A program made the position numbers and the translations under genes. Below are positions 54,177 through 63,199 of a stretch of DNA of 64,000 nt, piece by piece. The notes under the pieces are model-generated. The model was not told where the DNA came from. It searched no databases and saw nothing but the letters and a program-made list of their open reading frames with translations. The DNA comes from Flavobacteriales bacterium UBA7878 (GTDB lineage Bacteria; Bacteroidota; Bacteroidia; Flavobacteriales; Schleiferiaceae): assembly GCA_002501205.1 (NCBI GenBank), contig DLRW01000010.1, forward strand, positions 8,041 through 72,040, read 5' to 3'. Position 1 is the first letter of the stretch; each line of letters begins with the position of its first letter.

Positions 54177-57100
54177 TTATTCTTTAACCAATTGCATGGT
54201 AGAACGGAATTCATCATTACTGATTTCTAAAAGATAAACACCAGCAGCACGATCGCGGATATCAATTTCCATCTCATTTCCACTACTGGTATTAAATGGG
54301 GCTTCCCAAATCAAAGCGCCACTTAAATCGCTAATGCGAACCATAGTCTTGCTTTGTAAAGGATGAGCGCTGCTTAAATGGTATAAGCCGTTGGCCGGGT
54401 TAGGATAGAGGCGTAATCCAGAGGCTAAAACCTCTTCATCCATCCCAATGCCTGAGCTATCAACTACCGAAAAGTCATCAATAGCGATGTCACTGCGGAA
54501 ACCATTTCCGGTTTTGGCTCGATAGCGGATGCTGATGGTTTTGCCCACATGTGCACTCAGGTCAACCGTTAAAGGTTGCCATTGGGAACCTTGGTTTCCT
54601 ACAATGGCAGGAGCCACATCGAGATACCAACGTTGACCATCGTATAGATCTACCGCTAATCTGCCCATTTCAATACCATTCATATGATAGTAAATGGTAG
54701 CATGAGGACGGGCTGTTGCAGAAAGGTCAATACATGGAGTTACAACCATCGCCTCAGCACTATCGCATCCATTTGAAGATTCCAGGTATAAGTATTGACC
54801 ATTACTGGTTCCAGGATTATGATCCAAATTAGGACCGGTTCCTGAACTGGTGGTTGGACCACTCCAAGTGCGGAAATCAATAAAGTCACCGATCAGGTTT
54901 TGATAATTATACCAACCGTCGCTCAAGGTGCAATTAGTAACTTCACAATTGGTAATATCCGAGCACCTTGTAAAGGTTTCGAAATCATTACTATAAGGAA
55001 CTTGTACCGTAGTTGAGGCACTACCAACTATGCGGAAATTAGCCTCCAATGAATCATTAAAGGGATTTCCATCGCCACTGGCATGTGCCCAGAATTCATA
55101 GTTCAGGTTTACATTATTGAGGAGGTTTACCCGATTGTTTTTAAAGTAGTAAACCAGTGTGTCTCCCGGGTTTAAACTACGATTTATCGTTTCGATGCTA
55201 GACCCGCTGGTTCCCACACGACGAAATCCTACGTCGATTCCGCTTACTGCATTGGTGCCCGCGTTGCGAATTAAAAGGATGGGAAGGTCACTGTCGCCGG
55301 TGCTAATACAGTTAGGTAATTCGGCTTTTCCTGGATTAAGTACACTCTCCAATACAATGTCGGTTGGTACAGCACAATTAAATACGCCAGGACTTTTTTC
55401 AATCGCCGGAGAACGGAATCCAATGGAAGTGTCATTCACTACAGAAGCAACTGCAAACCAATCTACCTGAGTAGGATTATGGGCTACCCAAGCCTCGGAT
55501 ACCGTAACATAATCAACAGAATCCATATACTTTGTTCCTAAGCGATACACAACGTATCCACTGGCACCATTTACATCGTTCCAGTCCAAATGTAAACTGT
55601 CCGGACAAGCCGCAAGAATGTTAATGGGCGCTGGCACTTGAACAATGGTCATTGGCCCCACAATAGCAGTATCATTGGCAGTACGAACGCGTACATAAAC
55701 CTGATTACTAGATACATTAGGGATTACCCAGCTTAATTGACGGGCATTAGAAGTAGTATTTACCATGAACCAGTTTAGACCTCCATCTAAAGAATATTCG
55801 GCAGTATGACTGGTGTTGGCAGGATTATCCCAGCGAATCAATTCTGTAGATCCGGTAGGGAAAGCCATCCCTTCATTGGGATAGGTTAATACCATTTCCG
55901 TGCTTTCGTAATAAGCAATCACGAAGAAACGCTGATCACCACCGGTAGGAACATTGTAGCCTTTAATTTTCACAGAGGCACTGCCAGCTGCGGGATTGTC
56001 TAAGGTTACTTGTTCAATATTGTTTAAAGAATCACGCTGACGAGTAGCCAGGCTATTCAAGGCAGTGGCACTAGGAGTGGGGTTTAGAACCCAAGGCTGA
56101 TAAGTACTTCCACCAAAGCTTACTTCCATATCCAGATCATTTACCAGATCACGCGCTGCAGCTGGCGATGCTTGGCGGTCGGGCCAGATCACGAGGAAAC
56201 GAGCTTGAGCCGTATTGGCAGGGATATTGAAAGTGAAAGTAGCGGAATCACCAGTACCAACACTATCAGTAGTGTACCAGCCATTTTCCAATACTTCATA
56301 AGCACGACGGGCATTAATCCGTCCGTAGCCATAACGGTAATCCGGACCGGCATTTCCTAAATCGTCAGCCGTATTCATCAGCACCCCTTTTAATAAGGAG
56401 CCATGTGCTTCAGAACCTCCGTTTAAGTCTTTGTAGGCTTGCATAAGCACGGCCAGGGTTCCGGTTACTCCGGGACAAGACATGGAAGTTCCGGTTTTAG
56501 TATTGTAGGTATTAGGGCCATTGGCATCGGTGGTAGAATATACATCTGTACCTACAGCGCAAATATCTGGCTTAATCCGGCCATCTGTTGCCGGACCACG
56601 ACTACTTGAATTTGCCAATCCATCCGTACGAGTAACATTACCAACGGTTACCACATTCTTAGCCTGTTTATGCCCACCAGTAATATTTCCCCAACCAATT
56701 CCAGCGCCATAATTATTGCTGCAAGAGGAACTACCATTGTTTCCGGCTGAGAAAACATGTAACATATTAGGGTTGTCATAGGCATCTTTATCCAATTGCT
56801 GAGACCAGGTACTGTAGCCACCATTACAACCATTGGAGAATGAATTGGAAGTCAATCGGGCATTAATGCTGGTGTAAACATTATCTGCATCATTCAGGTT
56901 GGCGGGATACTCACGATAGAACATATCAACACCTGGCGCCATACCACGACCACGTGGATCAGCATTACCAGCCGCTGCAATGGTTCCGGCGGTATGATCT
57001 CCGTGATCAGAACCTGCGGATCCGGCATTTTGAGAAAAACGACCTTTAAAGTCTATATGATCGGTAATTCCTCCTGCATCATTATGTGCAACCATAATTC

Positions 57101-57782
57101 CGCTTCCGTCATAATCTAAGCCACCATTGTACTCAGCTTGCTGCAAGAAGTTTACCCTATGATTGGTACGAGCAGTAAAGTTTTCTGGCTCTCCTGGGGC
57201 ATATTTTTCTTCGATGTATTGAATACAGCCTATATTAAGAAGCAAGTCCATTTGTTCTGGATCAAGTACGATCTCAAAACGACGATCGCTTTCTTTTTGA
57301 TTCAATATCTGAATGCCCTGACTTTGTAAGCTTTGTAAGACATTCAAATGGCTAATTCCTGGGAAGTACTGTACCCACAGAATTAGGCTTTGTCCATCCG
57401 CGGCCCAGGCCCACTCATTATAATTTTGAGTAAAGAGAGGTTTGGATAAACGCCAGGCATCTTTCAAATTGAAAACTCTACCACCGGCATTTTCCAGATT
57501 GGCTTTTGCTTGAGCATAGTTCGCTTGACCTACACGAGCAAAGGCTGCATTATGAGGGATATAATCAAGAGTTTCGAAACCAAACAAATCCTGTCCAACC
57601 TTCAAATTTGCATGTTGAACTAGGACATAACGGTAAGTGCTAAAGTTACTTATGCGACCATTATCAAGAGCATCGGCTCCTACAGTTTCGTTTAGAAATA
57701 GAATAGGTTTTTGACCTTCGGTATTTTGGGCTGAGAGGATTTGGCCACAAAATAGTAGTCCGAGAAGTATCAATTTCTTCAT
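54177..57782 (-). CDS. Secreted S8 (subtilisin-like) serine peptidase with T9SS sorting domain
   Basis: A 1201-residue exported protease. Signal peptide 'MKKLILLGLLFCGQILSAQ', a propeptide, then the S8 domain: Asp in 'IMVAHNDAGGITDHID', His in 'GDHTAGTIAAAGN' and Ser in 'GTSMSCPGVTGTLAVL', with oxyanion Asn in 'VFSAGNNGSSSCSN'. Further on are a fibronectin-III/Ig block ('VYRLGTKYMDSVDYV' region), an Ig-like 'ILLIRNAGTNAVSG' stretch, a jelly-roll unit ending 'DIAIDDFSVVD', and a T9SS tail from 'LYPNPANGLYHLSS'. It probably digests extracellular proteins for nutrition. Its 3' end meets clpB at a bidirectional terminator. Confidence 0.92.
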   Translation of the reverse strand: MKKLILLGLLFCGQILSAQNTEGQKPILFLNETVGADALDNGRISNFSTYRYVLVQHANLKVGQDLFGFETLDYIPHNAAFARVGQANYAQAKANLENAGGRVFNLKDAWRLSKPLFTQNYNEWAWAADGQSLILWVQYFPGISHLNVLQSLQSQGIQILNQKESDRRFEIVLDPEQMDLLLNIGCIQYIEEKYAPGEPENFTARTNHRVNFLQQAEYNGGLDYDGSGIMVAHNDAGGITDHIDFKGRFSQNAGSAGSDHGDHTAGTIAAAGNADPRGRGMAPGVDMFYREYPANLNDADNVYTSINARLTSNSFSNGCNGGYSTWSQQLDKDAYDNPNMLHVFSAGNNGSSSCSNNYGAGIGWGNITGGHKQAKNVVTVGNVTRTDGLANSSSRGPATDGRIKPDICAVGTDVYSTTDANGPNTYNTKTGTSMSCPGVTGTLAVLMQAYKDLNGGSEAHGSLLKGVLMNTADDLGNAGPDYRYGYGRINARRAYEVLENGWYTTDSVGTGDSATFTFNIPANTAQARFLVIWPDRQASPAAARDLVNDLDMEVSFGGSTYQPWVLNPTPSATALNSLATRQRDSLNNIEQVTLDNPAAGSASVKIKGYNVPTGGDQRFFVIAYYESTEMVLTYPNEGMAFPTGSTELIRWDNPANTSHTAEYSLDGGLNWFMVNTTSNARQLSWVIPNVSSNQVYVRVRTANDTAIVGPMTIVQVPAPINILAACPDSLHLDWNDVNGASGYVVYRLGTKYMDSVDYVTVSEAWVAHNPTQVDWFAVASVVNDTSIGFRSPAIEKSPGVFNCAVPTDIVLESVLNPGKAELPNCISTGDSDLPILLIRNAGTNAVSGIDVGFRRVGTSGSSIETINRSLNPGDTLVYYFKNNRVNLLNNVNLNYEFWAHASGDGNPFNDSLEANFRIVGSASTTVQVPYSNDFETFTRCSDITNCEVTNCTLSDGWYNYQNLIGDFIDFRTWSGPTTSSGTGPNLDHNPGTSNGQYLYLESSNGCDSAEAMVVTPCIDLSATARPHATIYYHMNGIEMGRLAVDLYDGQRWYLDVAPAIVGNQGSQWQPLTVDLSAHVGKTISIRYRAKTGNGFRSDIAIDDFSVVDSSGIGMDEEVLASGLRLYPNPANGLYHLSSAHPLQSKTMVRISDLSGALIWEAPFNTSSGNEMEIDIRDRAAGVYLLEISNDEFRSTMQLVKE

Positions 57783-57928
57783 AGAGATAATTTTAGGGTC
57801 CGTAAAGATAGGTCTTTAGAATTAACATTTCTTTTACTTAGAATAGAGATTTGGGACAAAGTCAATTAGCAAGAACTATCACTGAATAAGAATCTATGCA
57901 TGAACCTTAGCCTTTGGTTCTGGATTAG

Positions 57929-57936
57929 TAGATTTG
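57929..57936 (+). promoter_or_regulatory. -7 promoter element (TAnnTTTG) for the PIG-L gene
   Basis: TAGATTTG at 57929-57936, about 23 bases before the ATG at 57959, matches the consensus. No good TTG at -33. Confidence 0.4.
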
Positions 57937-57958
57937 AAATCCAATTTTAAAGCACCCC

Positions 57959-60451
57959 ATGCGTAAAATAGTATTCTTGCTGGCCTTGAGTTTATACTCC
58001 TTCCTGAGTATTGCTCAAGCGACCGCTTCCTCTACCATATTACATCATGTTCATCAACTACAAAACCCATTAAGGGTACTCTATTTAGCCGCTCATCCCG
58101 ACGATGAGAATACTCGGATGATTTCCTGGCTGGCGAATGATATTGGTGCTCAAACCGCTTATTTGAGCCTTACACGAGGGGATGGTGGTCAAAATTTGAT
58201 TGGAACAGAGCTGGGAGCAGAGTTGGGAATTTTACGTACTCAGGAATTAATGCAAGCCCGAAATTTAGATGGAGGCCAGCAGTTTTTTAGCCGGGCGGTA
58301 GATTTTGGATACAGTAAGAATCCGGAGGAAACTTTCGAGCATTGGGATAAAGAACAAGTTTTAAGCGATGTGGTGCGCGTAATTCGTTATTTCCGCCCTC
58401 ATATCATTATCACTCGCTTTCCACCAGATTCCAGAGCCGGTCACGGTCACCATACTGCTAGTGCTATGTTGGCTTTGGAGGCCTTTGAGAAAGCCGCCGA
58501 CCCCAAAGCTTTTAAGGAAACCAATTTGGAGGCCTGGCAAGTAAGCCGGGTTTTCTGGAATCATAGTTCTTGGTGGGAACCTAAATTAGATAGCATCGCC
58601 GCCAATGATCCTACTTATTATGTAGTGGACGTTGGTAGCTATGTTCCTGAATTAGGCTTGTCTTGCAATGAATTGGCAAGTTACAGTCGCAGTCAACATA
58701 AGAGCCAGGGCTTTGGAGTAGCCGTGGATCGAGGTAGCCAGAAGGAGTACTTGAAACTCATGAAAGGAGAGGCTCCTGAATCCAGCATTTTTGCAGGTTT
58801 ACCCATGAATTGGACAGATTACGGTTATCCTGATATTGCGGAAGGACTGGCGGACATAGAAGCCAATTTCGACCCTCAGGCTCCCCATAAATCTTTGGAG
58901 GCCATTTTGGATTTGCATGCTAAGTTGCGGATGAATGCCGGTAAACGAATTTTGGAAAGCCGCTATTTAGTCGATCAACTTAATCACCTGGCTGCTGAAT
59001 GTATTGGATTGAAATTGGAAGTTCTAGCCGAGAATGAATACGTTGTGGGAGGAGAAAAGCCTAAGTACAAGGCCCGAGCCATTCAACGTAGTCCCTTGCC
59101 CATCCAAATCGAAAAACTATCGGAGTGGAAATCGGAGTATAAAGCGAAAACCGGCCCAGTAGATCTAGTCACCAATGTATTGATGGAAGCGCCTTTGCAA
59201 GGAGAGATTTTAGATGATGAAATGATAAGCTCCCAACCTTATTGGTTAAGAGCTCCTTATAAAGATATGTTCTCTACTCCGGTAGCCGATTGGCAATTAA
59301 AGCCTGAGACTGCGCCTTATGGAGGTGCCCATGTTGCGATATACTATAAGGATAAGGCCTTTAGTCTCTATGTCCCCGTTCGCTATAAGTTTTCAGATCG
59401 GGTAGATGGTGAAATTGAAAGGCCCTTAATGATAGTGCCGGAACTCACTGTAAAAAGTAATACCGCCAAATTGTTTTTCCTGGATGATCAGGCACAAGAG
59501 TTGAATCTGGATTTTAGAGCCTTCAAAGCGGGAAAGTACAGTATTAGCCTAATGACCGAAGGCTGGGAGATTAGTCCTTCTAGCTTTGAATTGAATTTTG
59601 AAGCCAAAGGAGATTGGCAAACGCAAAAGCTCAGCATCAAACCCAAAATGGGAGCCGGACCTACTTCACTAATAGTTTTACAACAAAAAAAGATGGGTGA
59701 TGAGACTCAATTGACTCCCTTACAGAATTTGGTAGAAATCGATTATCCCCATATTGATAAGCGTATGGTTTTGGAAAATCCAGGCATCAGCCTATTCCCT
59801 TTAAACCTTAAAAAGATAGGAGAAAAGGTTGCCTATATCGTAGGAGCGGGTGATAAGGTGCCTGAAGCTTTGGTGCAGATGGGTTATGAAGTCACTATCC
59901 TTGATGAGCACAGCATGCGCGAGACCGATTTAAGTCAGTTTCAAGCTGTTCTACTAGGTATTCGCGCATACAATACCCAAGACTGGCTTTGGCAGCGTCA
60001 AGAGCAATTAATGGATTATGTAAAAGCTGGTGGGAATGTGATTGTCCAATACAATACACGTTCGCGCAGCTTCCAGGGAACAGATTTTGCTCCTTATCCT
60101 TTCACCATTTCCCGCGAGCGGGTGACCGAGGAAAAGGCAGAAGTTCACTTTACAGATATGGATCATCCGCTATTGAATCGTCCCAATAAAATTGTGAAAG
60201 CAGATTTTGACAATTGGGTTCAAGAAAGAGGGCTGTACTTTGCCGATTCTTGGGATGAAGCTTATACGACTCCTTTGGCATGGCATGATAAGGGAGAACC
60301 CGATCGCTTAGGGGGATTATTAATTGCAAACTATGGCCAAGGCGCTTTTATGTATACCGGAATTTCATTTTTCCGAGAATTACCAGCCGGGGTATCCGGT
60401 GCCTACAGATTATTAGCCAATATGATATCCTATGAAACTGGAAACCCCTGA
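57959..60451 (+). CDS. Secreted PIG-L/LmbE deacetylase with C-terminal ThuA-like domain
   Basis: An 830-residue exported protein. Signal 'MRKIVFLLALSLYSFLSIAQ'. The PIG-L (GlcNAc-PI de-N-acetylase) domain has 'LYLAAHPDDENTRMISWLAN' with the zinc-binding His-x-Asp-Asp, then 'SLTRGDGGQNLIGTELG' and the catalytic His pair in 'RAGHGHHTASAM'. The C-terminal third (about 600-830) has 'YIVGAGDKVPEALVQMGYEV' and 'LGIRAYNTQDWLW', a ThuA/GATase-like fold. PIG-L enzymes de-N-acetylate sugars. It is followed by a tiny membrane ORF and a sodium symporter in the same operon, suggesting processing and import of the released compound. Confidence 0.88.
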   Translation: MRKIVFLLALSLYSFLSIAQATASSTILHHVHQLQNPLRVLYLAAHPDDENTRMISWLANDIGAQTAYLSLTRGDGGQNLIGTELGAELGILRTQELMQARNLDGGQQFFSRAVDFGYSKNPEETFEHWDKEQVLSDVVRVIRYFRPHIIITRFPPDSRAGHGHHTASAMLALEAFEKAADPKAFKETNLEAWQVSRVFWNHSSWWEPKLDSIAANDPTYYVVDVGSYVPELGLSCNELASYSRSQHKSQGFGVAVDRGSQKEYLKLMKGEAPESSIFAGLPMNWTDYGYPDIAEGLADIEANFDPQAPHKSLEAILDLHAKLRMNAGKRILESRYLVDQLNHLAAECIGLKLEVLAENEYVVGGEKPKYKARAIQRSPLPIQIEKLSEWKSEYKAKTGPVDLVTNVLMEAPLQGEILDDEMISSQPYWLRAPYKDMFSTPVADWQLKPETAPYGGAHVAIYYKDKAFSLYVPVRYKFSDRVDGEIERPLMIVPELTVKSNTAKLFFLDDQAQELNLDFRAFKAGKYSISLMTEGWEISPSSFELNFEAKGDWQTQKLSIKPKMGAGPTSLIVLQQKKMGDETQLTPLQNLVEIDYPHIDKRMVLENPGISLFPLNLKKIGEKVAYIVGAGDKVPEALVQMGYEVTILDEHSMRETDLSQFQAVLLGIRAYNTQDWLWQRQEQLMDYVKAGGNVIVQYNTRSRSFQGTDFAPYPFTISRERVTEEKAEVHFTDMDHPLLNRPNKIVKADFDNWVQERGLYFADSWDEAYTTPLAWHDKGEPDRLGGLLIANYGQGAFMYTGISFFRELPAGVSGAYRLLANMISYETGNP

Positions 60452-60545
60452 TAAGCTCAAGTGGCGCCAGATCTACAGCGGGGTTCTCATGTTTCTCTTT
60501 CTGCAGATCGTTTTTTATTATCTAATTACCGCATACTACGCCTAG
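60432..60545 (+). CDS. Small single-span membrane protein, 37 aa
   Basis: A complete frame from ATG 60432 to TAG 60545. It starts 20 bp inside the PIG-L gene in another frame and abuts the symporter ATG at 60546 without a gap. It reads a charged N-terminus ('MKLETPDKLKWRQ') then one membrane span ('VLMFLFLQIVFYYLITAYY'). The geometry (translationally coupled on both sides) and the good membrane span argue for a real gene. Small proteins of this type in front of SSS symporters may be accessory subunits. It is too short for most gene callers. Confidence 0.75.
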   Translation: MKLETPDKLKWRQIYSGVLMFLFLQIVFYYLITAYYA

Positions 60546-62264
60546 ATGAGCACGCTGGATTGGATTGTTCTTTTTGGAACCTTATTTGCCATAGTTGCTT
60601 ATGGAACCTGGCGCACGCGTAAGTCGCGCGATCTGAACGATTATTTGCGGGGTGGTAATGAGATGCGTTGGCTCACCATCGGCTTATCCGTAATGGCCAC
60701 CCAAGCTTCGGCCATCACTTTCTTAAGCGCCCCAGGTTTAGGTTATGAGTCCGGTTTACGCTTTGTGCAGTTCTATTTCGGATTGCCCATTGCCTTGGTA
60801 ATCATTTCCGCTTTTATCATTCCCATTTATTATCGCCTCAAGGTTTATACGGCCTATGAGTATTTAGAGTCGCGATTTGATTTAAAAACCCGCCTTTTGG
60901 CCGCCTTACTGTTCTTAGTGCAAAGAGGGCTAGCGGCTGGCTTAACCATTTTTGCTCCGGCAATTATACTTTCTACCATCCTGGGTTGGAACCTGCAGTT
61001 TACCAATTTATTTGTGGGCTTTTTGGTGATTGTATATACCGTTACCGGAGGTTCCAAGGCGGTAAGTATTACCCAAAAATTACAAATGGGAATTATCCTT
61101 TTGGGGATGGCCCTGGCTTTTATTCTCCTGGCGATTCGCATTCAGGATTATGTGGATTTAGGTACCGCCTTCAAATTAGCCGGATCAGCGGGTAGAATGG
61201 AAATTTTGGATTTTGATTTCGATCTCAAAGAGCGCTATACGGTTTGGAGTGGTTTAACCGGAGGTTTGTTTTTAGCCTTGTCCTATTTCGGAACCGATCA
61301 GAGTCAGGTGCAACGCTACCTCAGTGGTAAAGACATCCGCGAAAGCCGCTTAGGCCTGATGTTTAATGCTCTGCTAAAAATTCCAATGCAGCTTTTTATT
61401 CTGCTTACCGGGGTTTTGGTATTTGTATTCTACCTCTATGTAAAACCACCGGTTTTCTTTAATGAGGTAGCTTTGGAGCGATTGGAGCAAACGGAATATG
61501 CCGATGAACTGAGGGATATTGAAAGACGCTACGATCAAAACTATTTCGAACTTCAAGCGAGTAGATCTGAATATGAGATTGCCTTGGAGCAAGATAATTT
61601 TCGCAATGAGACAGTTTCGCGCGAGGTTTTTCTTAAGCGTTTGAATGAGGATAAAGAATTAAGAGGGGAGGTAAAGGATTTGCTTTTAAAGGCCGATCCA
61701 AAATTTAAGGTGAAGGATACCAATTATGTATTCCTCAATTTTGTGATGGACTATTTACCCGTGGGGGTGATTGGCCTCATTATCGCCTTGATTTTCTCTG
61801 CGGCAATGTCCAGCACTTCCAGTGAATTGAATGCCCTGGCTACTACCACTTCGGTGGACTTTTACAATCGACTTTTCCATAAGGAAGCCACTGAAAAACA
61901 ACATTTGTGGATTTCCAAAGCACTTACCGTTTTTTGGGGTCTCCTGGCCATTGGCTTTGCTTTGGTCGCCAATCTCTTTGATAATTTAATTGAGATGGTG
62001 AATGTGCTGGGATCACTCTTCTATGGAACCATATTAGGGATATTCCTGGTGGCCTTTTTCATTAAGCGCATTAAAGGGGGAGGGGTATTCTATGCGGCTC
62101 TAATTGCAGAAGCAGCGGTTCTCATCATCCATTTTGCCCAAGTGTACAACTGGCCTTTCTTAGGCAATTTACAGGTGGAATACCTTTGGTATAATGTGAT
62201 TGGTTGTGGCTTGGTAGTACTCTTTAGCTTTTTATTTCAGGCCCTTAATCCTAAGAAAGATTAG
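60546..62264 (+). CDS. Sodium:solute symporter (SSS family), long form
   Basis: A 572-residue inner-membrane transporter with about 13 spans. SSS motifs: 'DYLRGGNEMRWLTIGLSVMA', 'ASAITFLSAPGLGYESGLRF', 'SYFGTDQSQVQRYLSGKDIR' and 'ALIFSAAMSSTSSELNALAT'. A charged cytoplasmic or periplasmic insert of about 95 residues (~305-400, e.g. 'DELRDIERRYDQNYF') separates the two halves, unlike the shorter symporter at 38073. Sialic-acid and myo-inositol transporters share this class, but the substrate is unknown. It is co-transcribed with the PIG-L gene. Its 3' end overlaps egtD by four bases (convergent). Confidence 0.9.
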   Translation: MSTLDWIVLFGTLFAIVAYGTWRTRKSRDLNDYLRGGNEMRWLTIGLSVMATQASAITFLSAPGLGYESGLRFVQFYFGLPIALVIISAFIIPIYYRLKVYTAYEYLESRFDLKTRLLAALLFLVQRGLAAGLTIFAPAIILSTILGWNLQFTNLFVGFLVIVYTVTGGSKAVSITQKLQMGIILLGMALAFILLAIRIQDYVDLGTAFKLAGSAGRMEILDFDFDLKERYTVWSGLTGGLFLALSYFGTDQSQVQRYLSGKDIRESRLGLMFNALLKIPMQLFILLTGVLVFVFYLYVKPPVFFNEVALERLEQTEYADELRDIERRYDQNYFELQASRSEYEIALEQDNFRNETVSREVFLKRLNEDKELRGEVKDLLLKADPKFKVKDTNYVFLNFVMDYLPVGVIGLIIALIFSAAMSSTSSELNALATTTSVDFYNRLFHKEATEKQHLWISKALTVFWGLLAIGFALVANLFDNLIEMVNVLGSLFYGTILGIFLVAFFIKRIKGGGVFYAALIAEAAVLIIHFAQVYNWPFLGNLQVEYLWYNVIGCGLVVLFSFLFQALNPKKD

Positions 62265-63199
62265 AGACGAACCCAAAGCTGATCTTCATAGAAATTTTGA
62301 CTGTCGCTAAAGCGCTGTTCTATTTTAAAGCCATGCTTTTCGGCTAATAGTTTTAAATCGCTGGGACTGTATTTTCGACTGGTTTCCGTGTGAATGGCTT
62401 CATGACGGTCGAAATGAAAACTCTTCCCGGCCTTTTCAATATAGACATCTTGGGTCTCTTGGGACAGTAGGTAGGATCGGCTTTCGCCACTATGCGGATC
62501 ATAGTTGTTGTAATGGCGGAATTTGCGCAAATCAAACTGCCCTCCTAATTCATCATTTATACGACGTAGGATATTGAAATTAAAGGCCGCAGTAATGCCA
62601 AGACTGTCATTATAGGCCGCCAATATTTTATTAGGATCCTTTTTTAGATCGACCCCTAAAAGGACCTGGTCTCCGGGCTTCAAGCTTTTATATAGATGAC
62701 TCATAAAGACATCTACATTATCGCGACGGAAATTCCCAATATTACTACCCAGAAAAAGCACACATAAAGCTTTGTCATCCATTTGGGCCAATCGGCTGAG
62801 TGCTGAAAAGTATTCGTCGGCCATGGGCTCAAATTCAAGCTCAGGAAGCCAGTGCTGCAGATTGGTGCTGATTATTTCCAAGGCGTTGGAAGAGATGTCG
62901 ATGGGATGGTAGCTAAATTCCTTTTTGCTTTCCAAAGCGGCTTCCAATAAAAAGCGAGTCTTAGTTCCATCGCCAGCTCCTAATTCGGCCAGGCGAAAAC
63001 CGTTTACGGGCAAATGCGCGCAAATTTGCGGCGATTGTTCTTTTAGAATTTCGGCTTCTGCACGACTTAAATAATACTCATCCAATTGCATAATCTGCTG
63101 GAAGAGCTGGTCGCCTTCGCTATTGTAAAAATATTTGGAGAGTAAATATTTGTCATTGGCCTCCAGGCCTTCAATTACTTCTCTTAGGAAATCACTCAT
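62261..63199 (-). CDS. egtD: L-histidine N(alpha)-methyltransferase EgtD
   Basis: A 312-residue SAM-dependent enzyme that trimethylates L-histidine to hercynine, first step of ergothioneine biosynthesis. Features: 'KYFYNSEGDQLFQQIMQLDE' and 'YYLSRAEAEIL', the EgtD start; SAM loop 'FRLAELGAGDGTKTRFLLEA'; 'ALCVLFLGSNIGNFRRDNVD'; 'LLGVDLKKDPNKILAAYND'. Length matches the family. It follows egtB with an 8-base overlap, and a convergent symporter meets it at 62261-62264. Confidence 0.93.
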   Translation of the reverse strand: MSDFLREVIEGLEANDKYLLSKYFYNSEGDQLFQQIMQLDEYYLSRAEAEILKEQSPQICAHLPVNGFRLAELGAGDGTKTRFLLEAALESKKEFSYHPIDISSNALEIISTNLQHWLPELEFEPMADEYFSALSRLAQMDDKALCVLFLGSNIGNFRRDNVDVFMSHLYKSLKPGDQVLLGVDLKKDPNKILAAYNDSLGITAAFNFNILRRINDELGGQFDLRKFRHYNNYDPHSGESRSYLLSQETQDVYIEKAGKSFHFDRHEAIHTETSRKYSPSDLKLLAEKHGFKIEQRFSDSQNFYEDQLWVRL

